Shown here piece after piece: positions 44,250 to 55,701 of a DNA stretch of 64,000 nucleotides. Position 1 is the first letter of the stretch, and the number at the start of each line of letters is the position of its first letter. The notes beneath the pieces were generated by a model that ran no database searches, was not told the origin of the DNA, and saw nothing but the letters and a program-made list of their open reading frames with translations. The stretch is from Camellia lanceoleosa (lineage: Eukaryota > Streptophyta > Magnoliopsida > Ericales > Theaceae), in the NCBI GenBank assembly GCA_025200525.1, contig CM045767.1:11143273-11207272 (forward strand), written 5' to 3'. The position numbers and the translations under genes were made by a program.

Positions 44250-46267
44250 GTTTTTTTCTTTTTCTTCCAAATACCCTATGCCTTTGGGTTTTTTTGTTGT
44301 AATTTGTTACCCTGTGAATGGTTTTTCTTTTATTTTTGCTAAATTCATGAAGTATTTAGCAAATCTTATTGCATTCTTTTCATGATATCCCCAAACACCC
44401 CCCCAGATGTCCTGTTCCAGTTTCAGATTGCAGCCTATCTGCTTTTGTTGCATTTTATATTTGAAATTATTTAGAAGAACGTGTTGTGGTGACCAAATAG
44501 GTTGGTGTCTTGGCCAATTTATCAGAATCCAGATTGGGATTTAATCCCTTACAAACAAAGCTATATTAGGAACATAGTTGTTAAGGTATGGTACAGATCA
44601 TGGTTGGTAATGGAGAGTTATGGTGACCAAATGTTGTTTGAACTAGTAGGGTATGCTTGAACCCATTAAAAAGAGTGCTTAGGTTATGTTCCACTAGTTT
44701 TGTTTACATGGCACATGGTGGGTGTTCACAAGTCCAATTAAGCTTTCGAACCCGGGCCCAAAATTTCCGCAAGTAACCCATCTAACTGCAAGACTGGATC
44801 TTAATGGGCCCTGGGTCCAGTCCACTCGTGCTCAAACATTAATTATGCTCAACTGGGTATCTTAGGTGGGATTTGGCAATTGCTTTTTTAGTTGCTCTTT
44901 TGGAATCTAAAAAGGTTGATGTGTTTGTTAATTGCTAAAAAGTTTTTGTTTTTGTTTTTGTTTTTTTTTTTCTTCAGTAAGAAAATTGGTGTTTTTAGCT
45001 TTTTTAGTTTTTTCCCAGCTGAAAATAAGCAGGCTTGCTTTTTGGTTTATTTGCCAAAAAGCAGCTTATTTAGCTTAGTCAGTTAGAAAGGCAAAGTTGC
45101 ATTGCCTCTCAAGAGTGACAGAGTATGTGTAATCTCATTCCTTATTTCCCTTTCTCTTCAATTGTGGACACATTAGTGATTTAATTTATTGGGTTTTTTT
45201 TTTTTTTATTTTGACATTTATTTTAACTGTGATTGTAAAATTTTTAGTTTCAAGATTCTTATACTTGAGTTGGGGATAGTTTGTGCTAATTAAGATCTAC
45301 TTTAATTGGTATTTATTTTGTTTTTCTTGGATTGTGGATGTGTGTAGTGAATTACATATTGAATTTTGTTTGATTTCGGTTTATTTTGCAGTTTTAGTTA
45401 TAGGAAACCAATGTGAGAGATTGAAACCATGTATTGTGGGTGTATTATAGTCATTTATTTACTTGTTTTTTCTTGACTTTTATCTTAATGATGACTTAAG
45501 CACTTCAATCCCTTAGAATCCTCCATTGATTATCTACAAACTTTGGCTATGTTGGGGGGTTGTGATTGCAGTAGAGTATTAGTTCACACTCAAGTTTTGA
45601 GAACACCTTTCTATGTCATAGTTCATGCTTATTTGAGAAGAATGCCTTTTATATAATCTGGCCTTGAATATTAATAATAACTCTGCAATTTTCTCTGAAT
45701 TCTCAAATTATTCAAAATGATTAAAAGACCTCGTGTTTTAAATTATTATAAATTGTAAATTTTTATAGAACAAGAGTTAGAAGACCTCATGTTAAAAAAT
45801 TTCTCAACATATATTGCCTTTTTAAATCAGAAATTTGCTTGAGTTGTTACTGATATTCTCCTCACATATGTATTTGCACGATGAAACCGAACTTTTTGGA
45901 GCCGTGCATTATTGTATGTTTAGGAGTATGACTTAAAAACATTACATATGTTTAGGAGCTGTGCATTATTGTATTTGCATGATGAAACCGAACTTTTTGG
46001 ACCAAAGAGATGTGCTTCTTGATAACCATTACATATGTTTTAGGAAATCGTGTGATTTAATGTGTGCATTTTGTGGCTGTTAGAAGTTATAAATTGTTGG
46101 GCTATGGACTTCAAGAAGAAAACAACTTAATAATAAAGGAAGCTTCTGAAAAAAATGAAGACCGTCTTCTCAGTGTTATATATTGTTTTTGTAATTCTTG
46201 TTTTATTTGTATTAATATTTTCCGGTGAACAAGGGTCATAATTATTGTCTTTCCTCATGTAACCAGG
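44250..46267. other. CACTA interior between the two kinase fragments
   Basis: About 2 kb without recognisable coding sequence. 44860-45080 resembles a MITE (gatttggcaattgctttttt ... ttgctttttggtttatttgccaaaaag). A partial repeat, tgatgaaaccgaactttttgga, occurs at 45880 and 45980 together with gtgcattattgtat, a roughly 95-bp duplication. Confidence 0.5.
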
Positions 46268-46369
46268 TTCTATGTTGCAGAAGTTCTTTTGGCACTCGAG
46301 TATCTGCACATGTTGGGAGTTGTGTACTGCGACCTTAAACCAGAAAATGTTCTTGTCCGTGACGACGTG
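46268..46369 (+). pseudogene. Captured AGC-type (AGCVIII-like) kinase fragment
   Basis: Reads [20 protein letters not shown], then [14 protein letters not shown]. This matches the catalytic-loop region of plant AGCVIII kinases such as the D6PK/PINOID group ([22 protein letters not shown]), with Arg of YRDLKPEN changed to Cys. Just after it gacgacgt/gacgacgg is an 8-bp tandem duplication that breaks the frame before the expected GHI. It starts directly at the motif with only weak acceptor sequence (accagg). A different kinase family from the CIPK piece 2 kb upstream, so a separate capture. Confidence 0.8.
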
Positions 46370-47790
46370 ACGACGGCCACATATTCTTCAAATAATTTTT
46401 TTCCCCTTCAATGTGTTTCTATGAGATGGCACTAACCTTCATCTTTGTTATATTGTTTTTGCTGACCACAGGGTTGAAGTCTGCAAACACTGAATGATAT
46501 TTTCTAAGTGGTTTGTATTAGATAAGCCCGTTGCACTGAATCCGTGCAAAGTTTTGTGGTTCTTATCGGTATTGTTTTCCACTCTCTGATGACTGCTGGT
46601 TAGAGTGCCAACATAAACAGTAACCGAAGATTCTGAAAGAGATTTTACATACTATAGTTGAGGTAGCTGTCATTTTGTTTAGTAATATTTCAGTAATTTT
46701 GTTCGTTTATGTAATCTTGTTTAGTAATATTTCAATAATTTTGTTCGTTTAAATTTTTGTAAAATTTTACTTTTTATGTACTCATTGTAGTTTGGGAATA
46801 GAATGTTTGATGTGAATGTCAATTTTTTTTTTCTTTTTATTTTTATAATTTTATGGTTGGATGATAAATTTAATTTTTGTGAATTTTTAGCTATCAAATT
46901 AAATGGTTATAAAATGTTTTTGAACTGACTTTTAGTGACGAAAATATATGGTAGAGTCTCATTTATCCTTTAGCGACCAAAAATAATTGTTGTTAAAAAT
47001 GTCACTATTTTGTATTTTGCGACCAAATAGGGACATTTTGTGACGAAGTATTAGCGTCGAAATGTTTTAGTTTTGCAAAATCAAACATTTTGTGGCAGTG
47101 TAAAATTGGTCGCTAATTGTCATTTTTAGCGACGTTTTTGAAAATCAGTCGCTAATTACTTTCCTGGACGCACTTTTAGTGACGTTTTTGGTGACTAATA
47201 TAATTTTGTCACAAAAAGTATTTAGAGACTAAAGTAATGGTTTTAGGGACAAAAACAATTGGTCGCTAAAAGTCTTATATGTTGTAGTGCCTGTTTTGTC
47301 TTTTCGGTTTTTTTTTTTTTTTTTCTTCTTCCTAGTACAAATTTTATTGTCTTTCTTGAAGCATTTTAGAAATACCAACTCGGTACGTTGGGTTGTGATA
47401 TGACACTATCAAATTAATAAGATCACCAGTCATGAATGTGTAGAAAAACATTCTCTCTAGTGCTTTTTTTTATCCATTCATTATCCAACAATTTATTTAA
47501 GTGTCACAACTAGTGATAATGACTAATTGTTGAATTGAATTGTGGCCTTTAGACCAACTATTAGACAATGGCTAGATGAAAAAAGTACTATAGAAGACTT
47601 GAGTACTGGATATGGAGCCAAATTAATTCACTTTGATTGACTAGATGAGAGACAAGATTTGTCTCATTTGTCCCTTATCTCATTGGTCGGGAGTATTATG
47701 TTTACGTGCACATATTACAATGGTGAGTATTGAATAATTTCAACCAAAAAAAAAAAAAAAACAAAAAATTAATTTTTATGAATTCAATAC

Positions 47791-48311
47791 CTTGAAAGGG
47801 TGATTGAACAACAGAGATCCTTTTCAGGAAGCTTGAATTCCTAGCCTCACACCAATTCTAATTGTACACCCCAAAAAACTCCTCTAACCCAATCACCCCT
47901 GCTTGCAAATAATAACTCCCAGCAAGAGTCCACAAAGCCCAGTCCAAGTCAAGTTCAGCAGCCACACCCAATATACAATTTAGATACCTATTGTCATTGT
48001 CATTTGTATCCCTTAGGTCCACCCCAAACTCACTCATAAAGAAGGGATACCCTTGCTCTAACAAAAACCCTCCCTTCCTCATCATTTGATCTACCACTTG
48101 CCCATAAACCTGGTTCAAGTTGCCTGTTATCCACGCGGACCTGTCAAAAAACCCATACGAATGTACCTCGAATACTAGCTTTCCTTTGAAGGTTAGATTC
48201 ACTGGACGGTTAAGAAGGAATGATAAATTTGTATTAAAACTCAATCTTGAGAGAATGACAAGAACGTCAAGATTTACTGCATGAACTGCTTCTGCACCTT
48301 TTTGCATGTAC
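47791..48311 (-). pseudogene. GH5 copy C, exon 3, premature stop
   Basis: 521 bases, same boundaries and length as exon 3 of gene B. It keeps FMSEFGVDLR with the nucleophile Glu. A TGG-to-TAG change after GVYN ends the frame 26 codons before the splice donor, and the conserved HWYGF reads HSYGF. With the broken exon 4 and missing exons 1-2 it is a dead copy. Confidence 0.92.
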
Positions 48312-48840
48312 CTAACAGATTTTTTAAAGATCAGTTACTATATAAGTAGAATGTTAGACTTGGTGTCGAAACATTTGTTTGCTTCTCTTTAAGCCACATG
48401 TTCCTCATTTTTCTATTTAAAAGAATATATATATATGTATTATAGAGTAGTGTACGAGACTTGAAAAGAAAGTAGTATTCTTACCGCTTAAGCATTACAC
48501 ATATTATGATAAATTTATTATTATTTGTTTTTATTTTTCTTTATTTGAATTACATACATATCGCGGTTCTACTTTTAAAAGAAAAATTATATAGCAAAGC
48601 GCACAAGACTTGAAATCTAGATCTTGAGTCCGTTAAAAAAAAAAAAAAAATCTTACCATTTGAGAAACACATTAATATGATATTAAAGTAACTTGTTGAG
48701 CACCATTTCCAATTTTAGGCCCCAGGCAACAACCTCATTTTATGTGCCAAATAAGAGTCAGCCCAAACTACATTCTTTATAGTTTGGACCAAGCCCATGA
48801 ACAATAAGACCATGTTTAAAAAAGAGGGTTCCTAATAACA
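48312..48840 (-). other. Remnant of GH5 copy C intron 2
   Basis: 48690-48810 is homologous to 19550-19760 in intron 2 of gene B (cttgttg(a/g)gcaccatttc..., agtcagcccaa, ggaccaagccca). Homology ends near 48815. No exon 1 or 2 of copy C is found to the right within the window. Confidence 0.65.
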
Positions 48841-49743
48841 TTTATCTTTTTATTTTGGATTTTCTATTTTTTTATTTATTTTTAATTCTAATTTAGTCTA
48901 AAGATAAAATTCAATTTCTATCCTCATTCTTAACTTTTAACCCTAATTTTCCATACATTAACCCTAATTTTGTCACCTTCTGCAGCCACTGTTAACCCTG
49001 TTCATTTTCGTCGCCACTCCATTCTCCAATCAGCTAGTTGCCATCGCTTCCTCTCCTTTCTTCTTTTTTTTCTTCTCTTCTCCTCTCCTCTCCTCTACCC
49101 ACCGCCGCCACTACCTCTTTTTCTTCATTTTCTTCATCTGCAAAACTCCAACCTAGTATCCCCCTCATCTCCCTTCTTCTTCTTTGTCCCTCCCCTGCTC
49201 TCCTACCCGTCATCGTCGCATCTTATTCCTTTTCTTTCATTCTCTCCCATCGTAAATTCCCTCCCCGTCATGAAACTCTTCCAATACCTCTGTGAACCCT
49301 AGATCTAAGGAGAAAGATAAGAGAACAAGGAAGTGGAATGCGTGAAAGGTAGGAAATGTTGAGAGACAGTGACGGTCATAGCTTAGCGACAAAGGCCATA
49401 GTGGTGGCCTGATGGTAGAAGTGCTGGAATTGTTTGATTTGATTTTGGAGACAGATGAGACAGTGCGATGGTGGTTTGTTGAATATGAGATTAAAAAAAA
49501 AAAGAAGAAAAAGGATAGGATGTGGGTTGGGAGGCAATGACAATGGTGCCGGAGGTGGTAGTTGGAAGTAGGGGCTAGGATTTGGGTTTGGGTTTGGGTT
49601 TGAGATTAGGGGTATAATTGATATTAAGGTAGGGACTCAAAGAGAAAATGGTAGGGACTCATTTTATTGGGTGGGGGTTGAAAGAATTGGGAGTCCAAAT
49701 TAAAGAGGTTTTAAAAAATATTCATGTCTTATTATTCATTTAT
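48841..49743. other. Pyrimidine-rich block without a credible gene
   Basis: 49015-49240 is a ctcttcttct-rich stretch, and 49560-49600 repeats gggttt(g) (gggtttgggtttgggtttg). Open frames of 85-110 codons are Ser/Phe/Leu low complexity in overlapping frames. Flanking phrases (accctaattttccatac / accctaattttgtcacc) recur. It could be a leader-like piece in an unrecognised element. Confidence 0.4.
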
Positions 49744-52204
49744 GGGTAAATTACACTTTCACTCCCTAATGTTTTTTCTCATTTTGCTTGTAAAGAAAAG
49801 ATTCTCACACTATACCCCGCTAAAATATGCTTCGTTTCTGATTTTGTCCCATTTTGACATGGACGTTTAATTTGGACGAGTAGTATAAACACCAAAATAA
49901 TATTTTTTAAATTCTTAAAAATATTTTTTCCGCTCAAAAAATATAAAATTATATAAAAATCATGAGTGTTTTTTTTATTTATTATTTTTTTACTAAATTA
50001 ATTATTAGTTTTTTTCATAAAAATTTAGAAAATATATTCTAAAAATCAAATCAAACAAAATCCAAATGTATTGAACTATTAAGGCCAAACAGCAAACACT
50101 ATAAAAAGTTGAGTAATGTTAGAAATTCTAAAAATTTTACCAAAATTTCTATTAAATATCTCATATGAGAGTGGGTCTCATATCCATATAAAACATTTGG
50201 TAAAAATTTTAATAAATTTTCTGAGATTTCTAACATTTTTGCTAAAAGTCCCAATCGAAATGGGGTTCCCAACCGTTAAACAAATGAAGACAAAGATACT
50301 TGTAGTCAACACTAATTTAGGGTAAAATACAGGAAATTATATTATTGTTTAAATGAAATACCACAAACAATCAAAGAAATCAATACGAAATAAACTTTTC
50401 AAAAATCCCAGATCAACCTATGACAACTCAGAAAAAGACAAAATCAAAACAATAACATCCCATTCCTCACTTGTCTTTAAGAAGAAAAAAAAAATCACAA
50501 TCTGCCAAACATCATACGTTTAAGTTATGAAAAAAAAAAAAAAAAAAAAAAATTCTATATAAATGCAATAAATCTTACGGTATAAAAACAGTTTGTCCGA
50601 TCCCCTAATATTTCCCATCATTCTACCCAAGCTTAATGTAACCTTAATTTTTTATCCAAATCCACACAGGTAATCACCCTCAAATATTTATGGAATGATT
50701 TAGGTCTCATTTGACAATTATATATTTTAGTTAAAAAATTAAAAAAGTGATTATAAATTATCATATTATTTTATCTACTTTTTTACATATTTTTTTTATA
50801 AAAAATTAAAAAATTATTAAAATAATTTATTCCCAAACAAAATCTCCCTTCCTCCACTATGGAACTCTGTCAATTAAGGACGGGGTCCTGCGGTGGGTAA
50901 TCCCCTACCGTGCCTAAAACAGCACCATTTAATCTTCTTCTCTTTTTTTCTATCTTTTTTCATGTTCTGACTTTATTTTTTGGTATGATAAATTACACTT
51001 TGCCTTAAACCTTACATCCTAAAATAAAAATATATAAATTTTAAGAATTAAATCCCAAACCCTAAAGGCTAAATCATAAAATAAAAATAAAAATAAAAAA
51101 TTTAAGAATTAAACCCTAAATCCTAAATTCTAAAATAAAAAAATAAAAAAATAAATTTTAAGAATTAAACCCTAAAACCTAAACCCTAAAATAAAAAATA
51201 ATTAAATTTTATCCCTAAACCCTAAAATCAAAAAAAAAATTAAGAATTAAACCCTAAATCCTACACCCTAAAATAAAAAAAAATAAAATTTTATCCCTAA
51301 ACCCTGAAATAAAATAAAAATAAATTTTAAGAACTAAACCCTAAATCCTAAATCCTAAACCCTAAAATAAAAAAATAAATTTTAAGAATTAAATTAAAAA
51401 AGTGACCAACCAAACAAACAAACAAACAAAAAAACAAAAGAAAAAAAGAAGCAAATATACACAAAACACTGTCGTTTCATTCCACAGCAAGAACAGCAGT
51501 GACTCATCATCCGTCAATTAAACTATGTGAGTGATTTCACAATTTATTTCCATCACACATCACATGATGCCTTCCAAAATATCTTCTATTTTAATTTCCA
51601 ATATTACCCCTTCATACGGGTCAAATACGGGTGAGGTTAGTATGGCTACGGGACCTTTTCCATTTAAAAATATACAAAAATGTTTGAAACTCTCAAAATT
51701 GGAGATCCTCATAACTCCCAAAATGATGTCAACCAATAATGTATTTTTATTTTTTTTTCTTTCTTTTCTGAACTAATCACAAGCGAGTGAAGATTATGGG
51801 AGTTATGTTTTTAGGAGTCTGTGGCATTATTGTAAAAAATATAAGGTTTGTGTCCAAATGGGACAAAGTGAGAAACAAAGAATATTTTAGGGGGCAAGGT
51901 GGGGGAATTTTTTTTAGGGAAAAGCGGGGGAGCTCGAGGGGGTGCCCCGAATCCCCCGAAATTGCTATTTCGGGTAAAAAAAAAATGCAAGGCAAGTAAA
52001 AAAAAAAAAAAAAAACAATTTACTTAAAATGGAAATTAGGAGGATTCGGGGGAGAAAATTTCGAGCTACCAATCAAAACTGTTTTTTTAGGAGGCAAAGT
52101 GAGCAACGAAACATGCTTTAAGAGACAAAGTAAGATAATCTTCTATTTAGAGGGGCAAAGTGAGAAACAGAGTGTAATTTAAGAGGTGAAAGTATAATTT
52201 ACCC
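49744..52204. mobile_element. Mutator-like non-autonomous element with long TIRs
   Basis: gggtaaattacactttcact at the left mirrors gggtaaattatactttcacc (complement of the right end). Similarity continues for about 120 bases (tttctcattttgc / tttctcactttgc; tatgcttcgtttct / catgtttcgttgct). Flanking 9-mers ttcatttat and tttatttat agree at 8 of 9, the size expected for Mutator-like insertion. The interior has no transposase. It contains degenerate telomere-like repeats (51000-51370) and a small GC-rich hairpin (51905-51980). Confidence 0.7.
51000..51370 (+). repeat. Degenerate telomere-like minisatellite
   Basis: At least eight (a/c)ccctaaa blocks, the plant telomere motif, alternate with aaaataaaaaaataaatttt and ttaagaattaa, giving a loose period of about 40-60 bases. 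Not a pure telomere tract. Confidence 0.75.
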
Positions 52205-52254
52205 TTTATTTATTTTTATTTTCTACATGAATTTACATAGATTTCATTTTAAAC

Positions 52255-52288
<34 letters not shown>

Positions 52289-53582
52289 TGAATTCATGCA
52301 TCAAATGATGTGAGTACATTTAAGATTTACTATATCCCGAAAATAATTTTAAGGGGGATGCACTAATAAATCTCAAATTAATAACTTATACACTGTTTAG
52401 TCCTAAAAGTTTTCTTATAGACTGAAAGGTCCCATTACAATGTTTCAAACATCAGATTAATGTTTCGAACATTAGATTTCGAACATCAGATTAATGTTTC
52501 AAATATTAGATTTCTCACATTAATGTTTCGAACATTAGATTGATGTACAAATGGGACTAAATGGAGCATAAGAAAACTTTTAGGATTAAATGATTCAACT
52601 TTTCAGAAACTAGGACTTATAGGTAAATTTTCCTAATCAAGTAACGATTTTTAATGATAATATATATATATATATATATATATTTGCTTAGAAACGATGC
52701 TATAAATATATTTCAATTAGATATTTGTTGTTCCATTCGATATTGGGATTTTTAGATATTTGATGGTCCATTTGATATTACCAAGAAGGCTCTCTCCAAA
52801 ACAGTCTGAATCACCCTTATTTGAGTCACCCTATTTTCCTGTTTCGTTTTAAATTTTCAAAGATAATTTTTTGAATTTTCAATTCGTATTTTGTATTTTT
52901 AATATTTTTAAAAATATTTTAATCATTTTTTTTAGATCCATTTAATTTTAATATACTTAAAAAGTAAAATATTTGTACAAAAGTCTTTAAAAAATTTATT
53001 AAAGACAACAAAATACGAAAATGTATTGAATTTTTGTTATTTTTTTTGTATTTTTGGAATTTGGTGAAATTTTTAATATTTTTTTTTACAAACAATAGAC
53101 TTTTTAAACGTATTTAGATTAAGAGTATCTAAAAAATTAAAAATTTTGCATAAAATATTAAAAAATACTAAAAACAAAAAATAAAAAATTCAATTTTCTA
53201 AAACTAAACATGATATCCAAATCCAACGAGTTCAAACAAACCCATCTTTCTCTTTCTTTGTGCTATAGCTAAGCGTGTAAATAGTTTAGTTTGGTCGAAA
53301 TGTTCAGAAAATTTAGCATCGGTTCGGATGCGTGCCACATTAGTATTTTTTTGAAAATCAATGGTTTAGATTTTGTTCATCCATTCACAAACTCAATAGT
53401 TGATCCAAACAAAAATCCAACCCAATATTTACTAGGTTAATGAATAGACAAAATTTAAACTATTAATTTTAATTAAAAAAATGTTAACATGGAACACGTC
53501 GAAGTGTCGACTGCTATTCTCTTTATTTTTGTCAAATTAATTTTTTTTAAGGCACTTGGGTCATAAATCTATTGTTTCTACA
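52205..53582. other. AT-rich spacer
   Basis: No gene. A poly(A) run (52258-52286) is present. 52440-52545 has four copies of a catcagattaatgtttcgaa-type phrase. A (TA) microsatellite is at 52661-52682. Confidence 0.6.
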
Positions 53583-54221
53583 TGAAGTGGGTAAAAATTA
53601 ATCAAGTCTTGGTGCTAGGCCTAATGCGATGCTCACTCCGAAGTGGAGCTAGGTTGGACCTCGGCCCTATGACCAACACTCGCTCCGAAGTAAGACAATC
53701 ATAGAAGTTTGGCCCAATGTACAAACGTAACTCCAAAGTGGGCCGAGCAACATGGTGGACCTCTTGGATGGACAGAACCACTTTGATGTGGGTTGAGCAA
53801 CATGTTGGACCTTCTAGATGGACAGACAACCACTCCGAAGTGGATTGAGCAACATATTGGACCTCTTGGTTGGACAACCATTCTAGAGCAGACCAACTTA
53901 GAGAAGGCCAATTCACTGAAGATCTTTCTTGGGCCCACGAGAGACAAATAACTCTACTTCTCTCCCTCTGTGTGAACAGAACGTAACGACATTGAGGTGC
54001 AGAGGGACAAGGTGCACATATGGTAGACCTACATCTGAATGACAGGCGGAGTGGTAGTCCTCATCCAATGAGAGATGTCCGCTAATAAGACAAACAAAAC
54101 AGACCTGCATCCGAGTGTCAAGCGGAGTGGTCGTCCTCCTCCAATGGGAGACGACCACGAATAAGACATATTGGATAGATGGCGGAGAGAGAAGGACTTG
54201 AACGACAAACAACCTTCTTCT

Positions 54222-54230
54222 ATAAAAGGT
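54222..54230 (+). promoter_or_regulatory. TATA box in the solo LTR
   Basis: tataaaagg follows cttcttc and precedes tgaacactattcactctc, the usual U3/R border of a plant LTR. Confidence 0.55.
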
Positions 54231-54279
54231 GAACACTATTCACTCTCAAGAGATATAAAAAAAAAAATCCAGACACTTA

Positions 54280-55501
54280 GGTGCCGTTTGGTAACACTTA
54301 CGTTTTCAGTTTTCTGTTTATATTTACAAAAATTTTAAAAACTCAAATAAAAACTTGTTTGGTAAAATTTTTGATTTATAAATCAGTGGTCTCAGTTTAT
54401 AAATTTGGCCAAAAAATGAAAACACAAAAAATATGTTTCCATTTTGAGTTTTCAGTTTTTTTTTTTTTTACCACCCAACATCAGTCATCACCGGCCACCA
54501 TTTTCTACTACCGTCTTATGCCACCACCACCCACCACCACCACCTACCACCCATCTACCACCACTACCAGCCACCACCACCCACCACCCACCTGCCACTC
54601 ACTTGCCACCACCACTCACTCATTCCCGCCACCACCACCACCACAACCACCACCCACCACCCACCACTCACTTGTCATCCACCCGCCACCACCCACCACC
54701 TGCCACTACCATCCACCGCACGCTAACACCACCCGCCAACTACTTGCCACCACCACTCACCATCCACCTGCCACCACAACCCACCACCCACTACCCACCC
54801 GCTACCCACCTGCCACCACCACCCACCACCCACTACCACTACCACCACCTACTCGTTACCACCTACCATCCGCCACCGTCACCCACCCACCCACCACCAC
54901 CACCTACTACCACCCACCATCCGCTACCCACTTGCTTCCACTACCCACCACCCACCACCACCACCACCACCCACTCACTACCACCAGCCACACCACCCAC
55001 CCAACCGCCACCGCCACCTCCCATCATTCGCCACCCACTTGCCACCACCACCCACCACCCGCCACCACCACCACCGTCATCCACCCAACACCACCACCTG
55101 CCACCCACCCACCCACCACCACCATCCGCTACTTACCCACCCACCACCATGCCACCCACTTGCCGCCGCCACCACCACCTACCACGAGCCACTACCACTA
55201 CCACCACCACCACCACCCACTCGCTGCCACCTACCACTGTCATCTACCCACCCACCACCACCACAACCAACTACCCACCACCTACCGTCACCACTTTTCA
55301 CCACCATCTTCTGCCGCCACTTGCCATCACTTGCCATTTCTCACTCTTTTTTATATTTTAAATTTTTTAAAAATATTTTGTCAATTACCAAACGCGTTTG
55401 TAGTTTATGTTTTTCTAAAAATAAACAAAAAATAAACAAAAACTAGTTTATAAAATTTTTATAAATATAAACTAAAAACGTAAACGTTACCAAACGCACC
55501 C
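54280..55501. mobile_element. Harbinger-like element filled with a CCACCA minisatellite
   Basis: The left end ggtgccgtttggtaac and right end gttaccaaacgcaccc are inverted, flanked by TTA on both sides (54277-54279, 55502-55504), the PIF/Harbinger target. The arms (about 190 and 160 bases) match the MITE at 26222-26669; the central 850 bases are a C-rich minisatellite instead of the usual short centre. No transposase. It disrupts the solo LTR just after its TATA box. Confidence 0.85.
54470..55320 (+). repeat. G-poor CCACCA/CACCCA minisatellite
   Basis: About 850 bases made of ccacca, cacccacc, ctaccacc, ttgccacca and similar short blocks with almost no G on the plus strand. All three plus frames are open over long distances (up to about 380 codons of Pro/Thr/His), because the repeat rarely makes stop codons. 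The minus strand is a GGTGG-rich run. Confidence 0.9.
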
Positions 55502-55701
55502 TTAACATACATACACTCTTTGTATTCTCTCTTCTTTTTCTTCCGGAGTCCCTGGCTTTACCATCGGAGGGGTTTCCGACGAAACCCCGGTCGGGCAGCC
55601 TTACCGTTTGTTACTCTGTGCAAATCTTCAATTCCTAGAGCATGCTGTTCATCCACGAAGTTCAACCCTTCTTCATAGTGCGGAAATCACCCCCGCACAC
55701 T

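Larger units (their letters stand above)
42171..47289. mobile_element. Complete CACTA element carrying two kinase gene fragments
   Basis: Begins CACTACAAAAAATTAG and ends ...ATATGTTGTAGTG, the CACTA-superfamily inverted termini, flanked by the 3-bp duplication CCT (42168-42170, 47290-47292). Subterminal repeats are present at both ends: agagac(c/t)aa, ggtctctaaaa at the left, and ttagcgacgtttttg, ggtcgctaaaa at the right. The paralogous intron of gene B keeps the empty site (about 18244-18252). Length 5119 bp. No CACTA transposase (TNPD/TNP2) or TNPA is seen, so it is non-autonomous. The interior holds genomic pieces of a CIPK gene (43330-44249, introns kept) and of an AGC-type kinase (46268-46369), both in plus orientation. 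Confidence 0.93.
41889..47790 (-). other. Intron 3 of GH5 copy C, swollen by a CACTA element
   Basis: 5.9 kb against 876 bp in gene B. Removing the CACTA element (42171-47289 plus one target duplicate) leaves about 780 bases that align with intron 3 of gene B on both sides. Confidence 0.85.
53583..55699 (-). mobile_element. Solo LTR (about 0.9 kb) split by a nested element
   Basis: Begins TGAAGTGGGTAAA and ends CCCCGCACA, flanked by a perfect 5-bp duplication CTACA (53578-53582, 55700-55704). There is no internal retrotransposon sequence, so it looks like a solo LTR left by recombination. It contains tataaaagg (54222-54230) with a transcription-start-like region and CT-rich stretch after the nested insert, suggesting plus-strand transcription even though the strand cannot be proved. 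Repeats of ccgaagtggattgagcaaca type occur at 53620-53860, and gcggagtggt(a/c)gtcctc at 54045 and 54123. LTR length without the nested element is about 890 bp. Family not identified. Confidence 0.75.

Noticed and set aside
48970..49302. Ser/Phe/Leu-rich frame that could be a secreted peptide
   Set aside because: A CT-rich tract open in two frames, with no conserved motif and no cleavage or splice context that sets it apart from chance.
54281..55446. Three overlapping proline/threonine/histidine-rich open frames (up to 384 codons)
   Set aside because: They are by-products of a G-poor CCACCA minisatellite that rarely makes stop codons in any plus frame. There is no unique sequence and the frames overlap.
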